64,000 bases of DNA from Istiophorus platypterus (GCA_016859345.1 CM029111.1:11528714-11592713); one strand, 5' to 3'. Counted from the first letter of the stretch, positions 50,273-64,000 are shown. A program made the numbers and translations. The notes: generated by a model from the sequence alone, not told the origin.

Positions 50273-52932
50273 TAATCTAAAAATAAAAAATCTAAATAAA
50301 TAATATAAACTGAACAAATAAATCCTTTGCAGTCAGTGACTGAAGCCTTTGCCCCACAGACATCAGACAGTACCTACAGACATGAGCAGACACTTTCTGT
50401 ACATGTACATATACATATATACTGTATTCTTTATTACACTTCATCACTGACTTCTTTCCAAATAACAGACGTTGCAAAAATGACACTCCTTTGATGCAGA
50501 GATCCTGTAGAAACATCAGTGCAAATCTTTCATGGCCATCATGAAAAAAAAAAGTTCAGTGTTCTATAAATGCGTGAGACGGAGCATTCTACTCCACCTC
50601 ATCATTCCATAATCAATTCACTGAACATTACTACTACAAGATGAGAGCGCCTGACCGTCCATGGTCGTGATTGATGAGCAATTTTCCTTGTCTCCCACAT
50701 CATCGTTTCCTCTAGTGTGCCAGGTCAAATGGTGTGTGTTAGTCAGCCAATAGTCATTTACTTCAGTTTATGAAGTGGAACCTGTGCTGGATGGTCTTGC
50801 TATTAAAGACATTAGCATGCATGTCTTTGCTACAGGTACCCAGCTCATCCATGCTGGCCTGTTTTAACCAAAGCACTATTTCACAGATGACTGAAAGAGC
50901 CTGCATGCATGCAGCTGCTATAAGTCCCCAACTTGCTCTCCAGTACAAGTGTAGCAGGCCTTTCACCATGACCAGCTTTAGAAACACTAGAGGGGCAATC
51001 TCTGTGGGTTTCTCTCTCTCCCTCTCTCTTTTTGGTTTGCTCTGATGCACTACTGTGCTCAGGGAGATATGGTGGAAGGGAGAAAAGGGAGTGTGTTTCC
51101 TTTGTTCTGCAGTTTTGAACTCGGGACTATAATTTTCTTGCTGGAGCCAAGAGAAGGGGTTGACTTAAATAATAGCTTCTGTGTTCTAATTTGTGTAGGG
51201 ATTTATCCTGCTGCTTGGCTAGTGTAATGCTACACTGTCTTGTGAGCTGATCAGTGCGAACAGTCAGAAGGAATGAGATAGCAGAGTGGGGAAATGAAGA
51301 CAGAGAGAGAGAGAAAGGGAGAGGCTAAAAGAGAGAGAGAGGTTCTACTTCCTTGCTCCAGTGATTCCCAATAAAATTGATTCTCATGCCTCCAGAGATC
51401 TCCCACTGTCCCCTTTCTCCCCTTCGTCCCGCCTCTATTACATACCTGTCCAGAGGATGAATGATCTACACATTACCCATGAGTACCGCTGACCGGTACA
51501 CGCATCAGCGACTCCCAGTGCTCAGGGACCTCACAGACACACCGAAGAGACAGAGGGAAAGATTGAACAGGAAAGAGTAGATAGATAGAGAAAAGAGAAA
51601 CGATCAAAAGGTGATGATGGAGATGAGCATGGGAAAGAGAAAGTCAAAGAGAGGGAGGGGGAAACCACCAATGTGACAGAGGGGGGAAAAAAAGAACGGA
51701 GTTGCGATTAGGGCAGCAGATGGAGATGTGCAGGTGAAGGCAATAGCAGGCGAAGGGGATAATGGAGGCAATGAGTTAGTGTATTAAAACGTAGGCAGGG
51801 GAATGAACGATGAAGTTAAAAAAAGATTAGGGATTCCCCATGAAAGAAATGAAGATCAGATGGAGAATGAGGCTCCGCGAGATGGTGTGTAGAGGGTGTT
51901 AGGCTCCCCCGCCAAATAGCTCGGAGGGAGGCAATCAGTGCTGTGCCTGTGGTTTCAACCCGGTAGTTCACTGCTGCTCTCCCAGGGGGATAGGTATCAC
52001 TCGTGTGGAGAAAGAGAGCAGCCACTTTAATGAATGGAACTCTTTATCTGAGCCTGAACAGCAAGTTATTACCTACTGAGTAGACACTATGGAATGGGCT
52101 CTATTTCCATGGCAGTGATCCCCAGGGCAGAGCAGGAGGGAGAGGAACGGGGCTGAAAGGAAAGAGGAAGTTCATATTTGGTGCCGTATTTTGTAACAGG
52201 TTATGACATCTCTGGCCTCCATGCTGTTACAAAACCCTGAAGCATGGCTGAGCATCACTGACGAGAGGAGCATTCGTGTAGAAGGCTGCAGGAAAACCAC
52301 ACAATAATAACACCCACTGGGAAGGCCTCAAACTGTGTTGAATCTCTGCTACTCCTCTCTGCATTTCAATGAGGGAGATGAGAATGATTTAAAAAAAAAA
52401 AATTCATGCTAGCATCCTCTTAGCATTTAAAACTTCTCTTTTCTAAATCATTCAGTTTTTGTCGGTCTAAAGAAATGAAGTTGAATAAAAACAGGGATTG
52501 GAGTTGCAGAAGGAGGACATATTTTTACTCTTATGAACAGTGGGGGTGGACTAAAGCTGAATTATTTCTTTTATTGGATCAGAACTCATAATTTAACTTA
52601 CAGATTCCAGTTATTTTCAGTTTTGAAAGAACTGAAATACATTTTTGAAAAGTGAAATTTATGTAGCACGCATTAGCTAGAAACCCTGTGGAAACCGTCA
52701 ACAATCTCCTACAATCCGACGAATTGGGACTGCAGACTCTGAACTGGGTTTAAGAATAACTGTAAGTTATCTATATGTTTTAACCCTGTATTAGACTGAC
52801 CTGACCTTCTGCCCACTGGAAAAGTGCAGAAAGAATAAACAAGGAATTCATTAACATATCATTTAGTATTGTATATACCTGTAATTACTCTAGAATCATT
52901 CTATACTGCCTGTCTGTAGGCATTATAGGCGG
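50023..52932. other. Intronic stretch with simple-sequence patches
   Basis: It holds a CT/CA microsatellite (50213-50270) and a GA-rich region (about 51290-51700) but no gene or named element. Confidence 0.5.
50213..50270. repeat. (CT)n then (CA)n microsatellite
   Basis: A short CT array followed by about 20 CA units. Confidence 0.93.
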
Positions 52933-52996
52933 GCTGAAGGAGGCAGCTGAAGGAGGCAGCTGAAGGAGGCAGCTGAAGGAGGCAGCTGAAGGAGGC
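52933..52996. repeat. 13-bp minisatellite, about 4.9 copies
   Basis: The unit GCTGAAGGAGGCA is repeated four times without change and followed by 12 bases of a fifth copy. Confidence 0.97.
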
Positions 52997-53256
52997 GGAT
53001 GGAGCCAGTCTAAACCCTGTGTTGCTCCAGCTTTGCAGCCTGTGAGAGAAGCCTGGTTCCCCTGACGCTGCCTGATAGCTTTAATTGGTCTCCTCTGGCT
53101 AGGAGCTGAACACAGGAGTCCCTACCCACTAATGGAGTGAGCTGCAACAAGAGTGATAACTCTCAAACACAGGAGTGCGCACATACATGTGCACTGCGAC
53201 AGACAGACAGACACACACGGACGGGTATGCACAAGCTCGCATATATTCACAAACAA

Positions 53257-53285
53257 ACACACACACACACACACACACATACACA
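53257..53285. repeat. (CA)n microsatellite
   Basis: About 14 CA units with one T near the right end. Confidence 0.93.
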
Positions 53286-56200
53286 GACTTTTCACAGATA
53301 CAGAGTTACGCACATGTACAAAATAAGCATTTAATCCACCTGGGAACCCCTCCAACTTTTCCACCTCACTCCTCTCTGCATTGAGACGTAAATCCATATG
53401 CCTGACAACCTGCCATAAAAATTGGATTCCATGTGGATATACATTTACACCTTTCCCCCCACATCTGATGTTGGATAGACAAGTTGCTACCTCCAGGAAA
53501 TGACTGTTATTTGTATCTGTTAGAGGGTAGTGCTAAGGGACTTTTAAGCAGGGGTTAAAGGAAATGAATCAATGCCACATATTTTAAAACGAGCAAAACA
53601 CTATAACAAAGACTTTACCTTGTTTTCTGCAATTCCACATTAAAACCACTCCACATGGGGGCCTGAAGTTACACTATGCTTCAAAAGCTTTAGGGAGGAG
53701 AAAGATAAAATATGTTGTAAGCAAGCTAATGTAAAATTGTTGTTAAAATTATAATTTGAAACTGATGCAGTCAGAAAAACTGCAAAACAGAGTGTGGTGT
53801 CTATAAATCATATATCTGAAACTTTGAGTTGCAAAGTTAAAAAAAAAGAAGAAGAAAAAAAAATCTGTTTTCCACTGTTGACTCTCTGTGGAACGATTAT
53901 AGATGTTATTATTCTCATGGACAGATGCTGTTTGTACTGAGCAGACCATCTCCAGAGCATTGCAAGACGAGAGAAAGAGCCCAAGAAAGATAGAAGAATA
54001 CGGACAGACAAACAGACTGTAATACCACTGGTGGAAGTAAAGTACACGAACCTCCTCTTTATCTAATGAGCTTCCCAGACAGACAGAGACAGCAACCACT
54101 CCCTTTCTTGCATTTCTCACGTGGGAATTACAGTGTTGAGGACGCGGAATTGCTAAAAGCTACATAAACATACCGCACAGACAGCAAGTCCCCATTGCCT
54201 CAATATCAAAAACAGACCTTGAAAAAAAGACATGAAAGACAAGCAAAGAAAAACTGGCAGAGGGTAAATGAGAGGGAAAGTCGATGTGCAAATGATATAA
54301 GAAAAAGAAAAGGCAAAAATGAACTATACAGTGGAAGCCTGATCCTCTTTAGCTTTTACTGACTGAATGAGAGCGCCTATATGTCTGAAGTGCACCGAAA
54401 CAGAGCTGATGGAGAAGATCAATCCGCAAAACTCAAGACATCGCAGCACCAGCTGTCACTCTAATTGTCTTCCTCTACCGACATCTCTGGCGTCAATTCC
54501 ATGCTAATGCTGCACCAGGTAATACTGGTTATGGTTCTGCAAGAGTTCTACCTCCTATAACGAGCATTGGAATTCCATACTAGCATTTTATTTTGTGTTG
54601 CGTCTACAGACCCCATCTCTATGTGGAGTTAAGTTGTGTACAGTACTTTTGCCATTGTGGCACTGTGCCAATCTGGTTTCTTAATGGGCTAAGCAGTGTT
54701 TACTTTTCAAAGACTTCCACATGAATTATTGATGGCTGTGAGCTGATTTGTGCTTGGAATTAGCTGAGAATAATCCATCTGGGCCTACCTCGTTTCTTAG
54801 TTGCCATGTCTCTCTCCAGGGTAAACAGGCTGACTGGAAACTGGCGTAGCTTTGCACAGTAATCTGTTATCTTGATTTCTGCTGAGTGTAAAGCGGTTAC
54901 TTAAAGTGGCAAAAGAAACTATGCTTAAGAGTTCAGGCCCTTCTGAGCACAATGGGAAGGTGAGCAAAGGGCTTTGGTTTTCTCACTGGAACCACAAAGG
55001 CTAAGACATGCATGAATAATGTCAAATTAATAAATTAGCAATTTCTTTTTTAAATGAATCCTTGACCTGACCTTATAAAGTAGACAGATCGTTTTGCAAA
55101 TATCTTTTATCCTTTGCTCACAAGTAATGTGCAATCCCATCAGGGGAAGAGAGCAACATTCCCAAACAGACCTCCTCTAGACTTTATCCCTTTTGTAAAT
55201 TTTCTTAATTTAACTACAGAATGATTCTTTTGTCTCCTCCTTCTAAACCCTTAACATTTTGCTGTCATTTTCCCCAAAAGGCATCAATTTCTTCTCCCAT
55301 GTTTGATTATGAGATTTCTGTCTACTAAATGCTGTCGCCCTCTCTTACTTCTCCAATGGTCTACTTGGGAGAATGCCTCCCAGAGCCTCTCTTTGTTTGG
55401 TTTCAAAGCAGGGAGAGAAATTAACCCGGCAATTCTGAGATGTTTGGAGAAGGGGATGTGGGGCATGAAAACCTGATGCAGCAAATACACCTCATAATGT
55501 GATACAATGAGAATTGGCTTGTACTGAAATATATATACTAAACAGAATCCCGTCATTTTGTGAATGGTAAAAATAAGAATAGTTACCAGAGAAAGTCTGA
55601 AAGATGCTGTGGACGAGCTGAAGGAAGACACGACTTCTAAATTTGAAAAAAAAATTCTTCCTGCTGTGCTGAAGTGAGTGATGCCAATTTGTCCAGACCC
55701 TGATTCATTTTCTTGGCCCTCTTTGGTGTCAGAAATGAACGGGCTTTGCATCTGAAGTTTGGTAATAAACTTTTGGATTAGATCCATCCCTCGGACAGTT
55801 ATTAACCTGCCTGTGCAAAGAATAAAGACGCGTTTCCTCTGCAGTCTGTCAGAAACTGCTTTCTTTCCTGTTTGAATGTTTTTTAACCTATTCAACTTAC
55901 TTATTTATTTTTGGTTTGAGAATACCCATCTGCCACAACTTTGGTGACATGCCTTTGAGCAGCGAATGAGGTTTGAGAGCAAAACACTGTAGAGGGAAAA
56001 AGGCTGCTTAATTAGTGTGACTGTGGAGTTGGGAGATGTGTTTATCTCATTATGGGCATTTAAATGAATATTCACACATCCTTGCGCAGAACTTTATAGC
56101 CATTATGAAACATAAAAAGGAGAAACTCAAAAGTGTGAAAAATGGCAAAACTATTTTAAAAGATAATGTGAAATCTACTGTTTAATATTGCTGATTAGCT

Positions 56201-58087
56201 TCGCACTGAGTTTAGAGAAAATGGCAGAGGTACGGGTAGTTTATTCATGTTTCACTGGCGTGTATTGTTCAGCAGTATATGAACAAGACTCAACGGGATT
56301 TTCAGCAGCTCTTTCTCAGGTTTCTCAGGTGTCCATGTACTGACTAAGGATTGATGTAGTCTGTCTACCACTCCCTGTTTGTCCCTTCCCGTCTGTGTCC
56401 CTCTGTTTCACCCTGCTGAGCTAATCCGAGCTGGCCAAATCCCTCTGCCGAGCAAGCCCGCATAGGAGTGGTCCTACTGGGAGCAATATGCCACCCGCTT
56501 CCCTGGCAATGCCAGCCCTCTAGGTGCTTCAAGCCCAACTGTGGTGTTTTGTCAGTAAACAGACAAAGATGTATGAATCATCTAAGTGACTCGGGGCAGG
56601 TAGTCCTGTGACAATAACATGTTGTCGAATCATGACAGACAGGTATTTGCTCCATGAGATAACTACACCACTGGGTGACACCGCACAGGAACATGAGCCT
56701 CTCCGGGCGATCAGAGATTCCAGATACCTGCCACACACACCATCAGATACAAATCCTGCTCAGCTTTTGAATGGAGCCCCTCTACCAAAGTTAGGTCAGT
56801 TATGATAGGCTTCTATCTCTATATATTCAATTACTACATAGCCTGTATGGATGGCCTGAAAATTCCATCCACCAGTTCAATCAGTTTTGCACCCTGCTGA
56901 GCAGAACACACAATATCAAATTAAGTTCATCTGTCAAGGGAACAGGCTGTTCTCTTATCTAATTGGCAGCCGAGGCTTAGGAACAGGATTCTATAGGAAA
57001 GAATGGTGATCAGTTTACTTCCATCTCTGTTATTTTTGTTAAACTTGTCTCTACTTTTAGCTGTCCTCTGTCTTTGCTTGAAAAAATGTGATAATGCTCA
57101 GACAGCCTTAATGAGTCTAAAATGTCGGCCCACTGAAACTCTCTTTGTGTGGTTTTGTCTTTATTTGTATCTCTGGCTAACACTCATTTGGACACGTTGC
57201 AGGATTTGGCCTTGCAAAGAAAATGCATTATCAGCCTCCTGTAAGCAATAACAAACAGCCTTTCACCTATTTACAAAAAAATAAGCTGCTCTCTTTTTCA
57301 TCTACAAGTGACATTTTTCAAAGCCTGTATTGTTTCACCGATCCTGTCACAGGTATTTCACTTATGGTCATTGGGGAGTCCGTACTGAAACCAACAGTGT
57401 CTTCTGTTGGCATTTAAATTCCATATATGCTGGACCTCATTAGTTGGCCTTGGGGTGTGTTATAGACACGATCATGTCTATACTGACCACTCTCCTCTGC
57501 AGGGTGCATACAACTGAATTTAAAAAAAATAAAGGAAGATGAAAGGTCAAAGTAATCAGGGTTCTAGTTGCAGGGATCCAGAGTAGCATGAGCAGGACAC
57601 AGCGGAAAGCAAACCATGGCATGTTCACACATACTTGTTCATTCATTACTGCTACATAGGAAGCCTGAAAGCAACTCCCTGTTCTCCAGGACACACAGGG
57701 CTTTAAGCGGTTTTACTTCACTTCACACATTAAAAAAACATGAGAATTCTTTAAATGTAGTTGAAATACATTCATATAAATCAATATTGTAGTGATTTCC
57801 TTGTACTATTGGACAGTCTTGGAAAGCAAATGCATAATTTTGAGCTGTAATGAAAACTCAAAATTCAGCTTAAACTAGCTTGGATACTGCATTTATGTAA
57901 CTTGAAGTGGGTTTCAAGAGTGGACTGAGATGCCAGTCCATCTTGCACAGACAGAGGACTTGTATGATTCTATATACTACTGCTATACTATAGTGACAGG
58001 AGATAGATAATGTTGAAATAAAAGAAGCCAAAAACAAGAAAAACAAGACTAAGAGTCTACAGCGACACTAGCAGGCCAGTGAGGGTT
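53286..58087. other. Intronic stretch with no recognised repeat; contains one long unexplained open frame
   Basis: I recognise no mobile element here. The only outlier is a 203-codon open frame on the minus strand at 55284-55895. Its first ATG is codon 37 (55785-55787). It has no domain I recognise and no obvious splice context, so I leave it uncalled as a gene. Confidence 0.45.
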
Positions 58088-58737
58088 TACTTGTGTGAGG
58101 CTCAGCAGCACCTAATTGGCTGATGGTGCTTTGAGGTGTTAACACCGGCATGCTAACAGGTCCACAATATCAACGCTAAAATGCAGGTAGGTTAACGTTT
58201 ACCATTCAGCATGTTAGAATGAAAAAATCTGCTAATTAGAACTAAACATTATTTCATTTCATTAAGTCATTATTTTTCCATGTTTTTGTTCATAAACCAA
58301 GGTAATTAGTATTTAAAACATATATAATAATAAAACTAATTAAAAAAATGTTAACTGATGATGATACAAGAAGACAGGGGATCACCACTGTTATTACAAT
58401 TCATCCTGTGGGAAGCTTGAATATGCAAACCAATTTTCACAATAATCCATCCAATAGCTGTCAAGATGTTTCACTCTAAACCAAAAATGTCAACCTAGGT
58501 GGGTCAAGACGAAAAGTCAAAGAAAAACTATGAATACTTTGCCTTTCTAGTCACATAAGATGAAAAGTCAGCGGACCAAAGTCATTAGTATTCATCCTCT
58601 GGGGACCAGGAATGTTTGTGCAAAATTGCATGGCAATTCATCCAATAATTGTTGATATTGTAGTCTGGAATAACAACCCCAAACATCATTGCCATCCACA
58701 GAGCCACATGGCAAACCTGGCTAAAAATGTGAAAGCT
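58088..58737 (+). repeat. Modular teleost interspersed repeat with internal duplication
   Basis: The order GGTGCTTTGAGGTGTTAACA, GCATGCTAACAGG, TTTACCATTCAGCATGTTAG, CATAAACCAAGGTA, CAGGGGATCACCA, ATTCATCCTGTGGG, AATCCATCCAATAGCTGTC, CATTGCCATCC and ACATGGCAAACCTGGCTAAAA follows a very abundant fish repeat. Two diverged modules inside it start with ATTCATCCT at 58399 and 58590, a 191-bp period. I cannot name its class. It has no coding capacity. Confidence 0.7.
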
Positions 58738-61700
58738 GACTGTATATTTCTGTGACAGTAAGTATTATGCATGAGGAGCAGTTGTGAATGATGGAAAAAA
58801 AGTCGTTGGCAGAGGTTCTAGTTATGTATTCTTACACTTGAATAAAGTGTGGCCATTTGGTAAAGCGTACGAGGCAAATTAAAACAAAGCACCACCTGTA
58901 TTGCCATATGATAGATACTGTATGTGATAAACAAAGCTCTTTAGATTCATATTACTTTGATCACAGAGGACTGAAAATAATTAAGGTACCACTTCAATTG
59001 GTATTATAATAATTTATCTTGCCATTGCAAGGATTTGAGGGAAGTGAGTTGACATTGCTTCACATTGGTAACTTCTATTTTTAGTATTTGTCATATTTTT
59101 TCTCATTACCTAACTTGTTAGTTATTGTTTGATTAAATAAAAAATAATCTCCACCATGTACTTTCTGTCACCCAGTTAAGTCAGCAAACACACAAAGGAA
59201 GCAATTATTGGGCTATAAGATAAAAAAACTAAAAAAAAAAACAAAATCATGTATCACATATCTCATCTATCAAAGGCTTAAGTCATAGGATACAATTTAA
59301 AAGAAATCTGTGTTAAAGATAATGAATTGCTTTACTCCTGTCATAAAGTGTACTTGAAGGTTTGAAAGTTAACACAATAATCTTTCACTCACCTATTATT
59401 ATTTGTTTGGAACAAATGACGAAGAACTAATAATAACGTATGCGCCTGTTCTGCTCCTCTAAGCCAAGGTAATATAAATAAAAGAAGATTTTACAGGCTG
59501 CAAAGGCTATAAAATGATAAAACTGGCAGACGCATTGCCTTGGATACTGATGCCTTATTCCTTTATTGTAAAATTGAGATTCAGGATAACTTGTCATACA
59601 AATATTTTATGTATTGCTTCCACAGCATTTTTTTCCCTTCTCCCACATATTAAGAGTAATGATCTACTTGTTAAAGTTACTCAGATGGTTTTAAATCTGT
59701 ACTTGGTACCATGTAAATATAGAAAAGTTCTTTTTCTATGGAAAAGGTGGGTAGTTTAAGAGACATAACTATTACTACTCATACATTTGTAAAATCAAAG
59801 AAAGGATCAAGGAGGCAGGATGGGCTTTTAATTCAATTACGTTTTTCATGAGGCAGACCAGACACGCATCTCACGCATCATTATTTACACCCTAGCTAGT
59901 ACTCAGCTTTATTATTGTATCTATGAACACTGCAAAGTCATCACTCTCCGATGTGATCGTAGTGTTAGAGAGGTTTTTTGGAGCTGGATTTATGAGGCCG
60001 TTAATAGCTGAGAAGATCACATGGGGATTATAGTGCTGTGATTATAAGTGACCAGTTTTCATAATTAAGCTCTGTGCATTTCTAAATGCTGTGTTAAACA
60101 GTGAGCTGCTCTTTCGTAGCACCAAAATAAATCAGAGGTCTTGTTTTCTGTCTTTGCAGTCAGCCTTTCTGTATTTTGTCTTTCAGCTAGAGATATCCAT
60201 AATTCTTATCTGAATGTATTCTTTGTGAATCGGTGCTCTACTCTGAGAGGTAGCCTTCAGCTAATTGTTAGAGTTACCCAACCATCACAAGAGGCGGTAG
60301 GAAATGTTGAAGGTAAATTATTAATGGACTTAATTCTCAGCAACTTCAGGCAAACTGTAACATTCCATAAAAATCATCACTTTAAATGGATACATCAGTC
60401 ATCAGACTGCATTGGATCTTTAGGCTCAATGTGTGGCTGCACAAGGATTATTGTATAAAACAAGACATCTTTAATCCTCTGTGGTAATTTTGTGTAAAAC
60501 AAAGTATGACATTCATTTAGGAAGACATCTGAACATCTAACTGGCTTACAGTCAATTTCTCTCCATGGTAGCTTTTCTTTAATTCAACCTCCTTGGGTGT
60601 GAAGAAAGTGCTTCCTTGTAAAACTATACTTTCAAGTAGTTTCCCCAAGTACTTTTAAGGAGGCTTTGCAAACCTAAGAAAAGACTGGGAGCTGCAGCAG
60701 CACACTGACAGAAATGTACATGCATTTAATTCAAATCTTTGTCTTAAGACTCCTCAACTGGAGCTAAACAGGTACTTTCACAAGAGGGAGAGAAATTGCT
60801 GGTGTGAGGACGGAAGAAGGTTCCAATTTAGCAATGGAAGGAAGATGTTGAAGAAAACTTAATGAGGGAGAGAAGTGAAAATTTAGAAATTTAGAGAGAA
60901 GGGGGCTGGAGAAAGAGACAGACAGAGGAGAAGTTGAGATGAGAGTAGTTGCCAAGTGTAGATGTAAGCTGACAGGTAAATTAGCACGTGTGGCTAATGG
61001 GGCAAAAAGCGGCCAAGCCCTCGTAGGCACCCTTTCACTCAGATAAACAGGCAGCTTGTTGACCCAGCCATTGCCTCTGTCACTCCATTTCCCGGTTAAA
61101 GCATTTAAACACACAAACAAGCAACCTCCTACTTTGACACTGACACACCTCTTGACATACTAACAACATACACCCCAGCACAAGCAAGCATTAAGCTGCC
61201 ATGCGTGGGCCCAGAGAAAAGCAACTTAATCTAATAGGATTTAGAATAAATTGGAGATGAATCTTAAAATGTTCAAAAAGGTTTTGAGATGTTGGCCTTT
61301 TGATTGATCTTCTATCATGCTTTTTAGCAGAAGTGAGAAGCAGTGAAAAATCATGGATCACAGCATGCATCTTGAATAGAGTGTGTGAAGTTGTTTACAA
61401 TCTGCTCATCAAGGCGAGGGGTAAATCTCTCTCATGCAGCTTACTTTTTTCTCCACCTTCCTGCACATACCGGGAATCAATAGCCAGATTGCTCCTTCTC
61501 TGAATCTCTATGTCATTTGTTTTTCTTCCAGTCACTTTGCTGTTTATACCCTTGATGCCGTGTTTGAGTCATAAATCAACACCTTTGCGAAGTGGGAGGA
61601 GTGGGAGCATATGTATGTACTGTATGCGTCTGCGTAGCGAATACGTGCACATGCATAAGTGTTTGTGAATCTGCATAAGAGGGACCGCGGTTGGGTATTA

Positions 61701-63008
61701 CCACATATCAGTGTGCCTGTCTTCTTGTAGCGAGTGTCTGAATGTTTCATCTAATCATTAAACGCTGACAGGCTTCACAGAGTAGCGCCACTGATCCCCG
61801 TCAGTGGAATACAGGGCCTGACTTCATTAGCCCTGTTAGTACTAAGCTGCTTTACCCTCACTCACGCCTGGCTTAACCTGCACGGTGATAAATGCTGAGA
61901 GGAGGGGAAAAGATAGGCAGAGGGAAAGAGGGGTGAAACAAAAAGAAAGCAGGGACAAAGGCATTTAAAGAGAGAGGCAAAGGTGCCAAAGTCAGCTACA
62001 GAGGATGAGGAAGTAAGAAATGGGAGGGGAATGGGAGGGCACAGAGCGTGTGAACCTGGAGTTTTCAGAGGCAGGGGAGGGATAAAGCTCAAAGTGCTGT
62101 TTGAACTGTTGGGGATTTACAAATGCAGAAACGAGCAAAACAATCAATTAACTTGTGTTGCAATTAATCAATTACTATGCTGGCACATCGACAGCCAAAG
62201 TGCTTAACTAAGATTCCAACGTGAGGCTCCTATGTGGTGAAGAATTAGCATTGACCTCTGTGCTCACATATGCATCCACACTCATGCACTAGCTAATTCA
62301 TGCTTGTGCATATCCCTCTAAGCACGTAAAGATATGCACACACGTCTTTGTTCTCATCATAATTCTTCAGTACATTCATCTGGTTTCCCTCCTGCCGGAG
62401 CCCTGCTACTCTCTCACTCTTTTTCTTATGCCAGCAGAGGTTTTTGGCTGGCTTAAGTACGCCCACAGGCCCCTGAGGGACAGCCCATGACGGATGGCAC
62501 TGCGTGTGACTCCAATTCGATTCAGCCCATTTGATAAATTTATTGCTGGCATTTTGAAAATGAAATTAGAGGGACGTCTCCTGGAGACTGTTTTTCCAGC
62601 ACAGGTGCCATAAATATACTTCATTTGGCAGAGGAGAGGAAGGAGGAGTGTAAGGGGGTGGAGAGGTGTTGGATGAAGGATTTCATGGTAGGGGGACAGA
62701 TAGTGGGAATGTTCCACAGAGGTACAGACCTTAAGAATAAGGTCAAATTATAATGAGGTCCTGTATTAATCATGATATTGGTAAGGAACAACAGTAAAGG
62801 TTACTCAGCCACAGTTTGAATACTACCAGCACCTGAATTCTGTGGAATTTCCTTCAGTCTAAAACATGTACTGTCACATGGCTCTCTTCAAACAGGTGTA
62901 AAACCCACCTCTCTCGTGCTGAATATTGAAAGATTGAGACCGTGAGTCTGTTGAAATTGCCAGTGCGCACAAATGTCCTGCCGTCTCCATCTTTAAGGCT
63001 CAGGATTG
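58738..63008. other. Intronic stretch with no recognised feature
   Basis: AT-rich in its left half, with purine-rich patches near 60780-60950 and 61890-62090. No gene or named element is visible. Confidence 0.5.
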
Positions 63009-63032
63009 CACACACACACACACACACACACG
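63009..63032. repeat. (CA)n microsatellite
   Basis: About 12 CA units. Confidence 0.93.
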
Positions 63033-64000
63033 TGTGCTTACATACCAGTCTTTTAAGAGATGTATGGACACAGACACATGGTATCTGTACATTATCTTTG
63101 CCTCAAGGCCCCATGGCTCTTCAGTACTGATGGCAACTGTCATAGCTGCATAGCCATCTATAACTCACACCGTATGAATACGGCGGGTTATTTTTCTCTT
63201 TGACACTCTCATTGTGTGGGACCAAGAGGCAGTGGATGTTTTTGTTGACTAACTGGATTTAAATTGGACATTTTGGATTGGATGAAAAGAAAGACATACA
63301 AAACAAACAAGTAAGATACAGACATGGACACGCACAGGCTAACAATGGTCAGCATTCATTCCCCGTACGGGTTACCTGGCCTCATTCATCTCCCTCACAC
63401 TCAGAAACGTATGCAAGTGTGGCTGCGAAGGGATGATGTAAGCCAAGTCAGCTTTTGCTCCCCTTCAACATTCATCAGAGAGTGAGGCTTGGGCAAACCA
63501 CATCACTTACCTTTATAGGCCCATCTGACAGCATCGCACACTGAACAGTCATCACATACATAGCCCTCACAACAGTGTGTATGTGGGTGGGTGAGGGCAT
63601 ACTAAGTGTAACCTGTCACCCATATGTACTCTGTCAATGCCTCTTGCACTGTATCTTCAAGTGCCTTCAAAAGATCTGAAGACACACTCCTGCTGTATAG
63701 GTTTTTCCAAATTTACAAGTTGTTGCACCTCATATTGGATCCAGGTGACAATGAAAATATTTTCACCTGCATTCTGTTCTGCTCTTGTAAGAGCTCATGC
63801 AAAAACAAAACCTTGAGTTCTCATAAGCACAGCAGGGAATCAAAGAAAGTTCCAACAAAATCAGCGGGGAGTTCTCCCGAGTGATTGTCTGCTTTGCAAT
63901 CACTGAGTTTGACACACCCTCTGCCGGTACTGTATCTCCAGCATCAAGAGTGGAGAGCTGGGACTGCTCGGTGCATACACCTGCAGGCTGCCACTCAGAA
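63033..64000. other. Right end of window, intronic, no recognised feature
   Basis: There is no cadherin exon 2 signature on the minus strand and no named repeat. Confidence 0.45.

Noticed and set aside
54440..54465. REST/NRSF-like half sites CAGCACC and CTGTCAC
   Set aside because: The spacing and second half do not fit the full repressor element.

Overview
This window looks like teleost fish genomic DNA, probably from a spiny-rayed fish. It is AT-leaning, rich in long CA/GT microsatellites, and has almost no coding sequence. It carries interspersed repeats typical of fish: a Penelope-like retroelement, hAT and Tc1 DNA-transposon fossils, and several non-autonomous families. I see no bacterial-type operon, CRISPR array, rRNA or tRNA gene. 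The species assignment is inference from the repeat content.

The only host coding sequence I can support is two exons of one classical (type I) cadherin on the minus strand, best matched to cdh4 (R-cadherin). Exon 3 (12978-13204) encodes most of the prodomain. Exon 4 (2802-2999) encodes the pro-linker, the furin-type cleavage site and the start of the mature protein. Both exons have canonical splice sites, join in frame, and keep the intron phases of classical cadherins. The rest of the window is therefore intronic: the start of intron 4 (1-2801), all of intron 3 (3000-12977, about 10 kb), and more than 50 kb of intron 2 (13205 to the right edge). A giant intron 2 is typical of this gene family.

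The introns hold these repeats. 8.5-9.1 kb and 11.8-12.3 kb: copies of a small TIR family and a diverged 189-bp duplication. 14.3 kb: a Tc1 transposase tail. 16.6, 33.1 and 35.6 kb: three copies of a GATTAATC-type family. 18-22 kb: purine-rich and CA-rich sequence. 34.5-37.7 kb: microsatellites and another TIR-family copy. 40.7-41.7 kb: a hAT remnant with a broken BED zinc finger. 47.4-48.4 kb: a Penelope-like 3' end with a GIY-YIG domain and two in-frame stops. 49.7-50.0 kb: two near-perfect palindromes. 52.9 kb: a 13-bp minisatellite. 58.1-58.7 kb: a modular interspersed repeat. The remaining sequence is unique-looking intron in which I recognise nothing.

I did not find a new biological system. 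The points most worth checking are the substitutions at the start of the mature cadherin, the inverted repeats bracketing the Penelope-like fragment, the structure of the hAT right end, and one unexplained 203-codon open frame at 55.3-55.9 kb.
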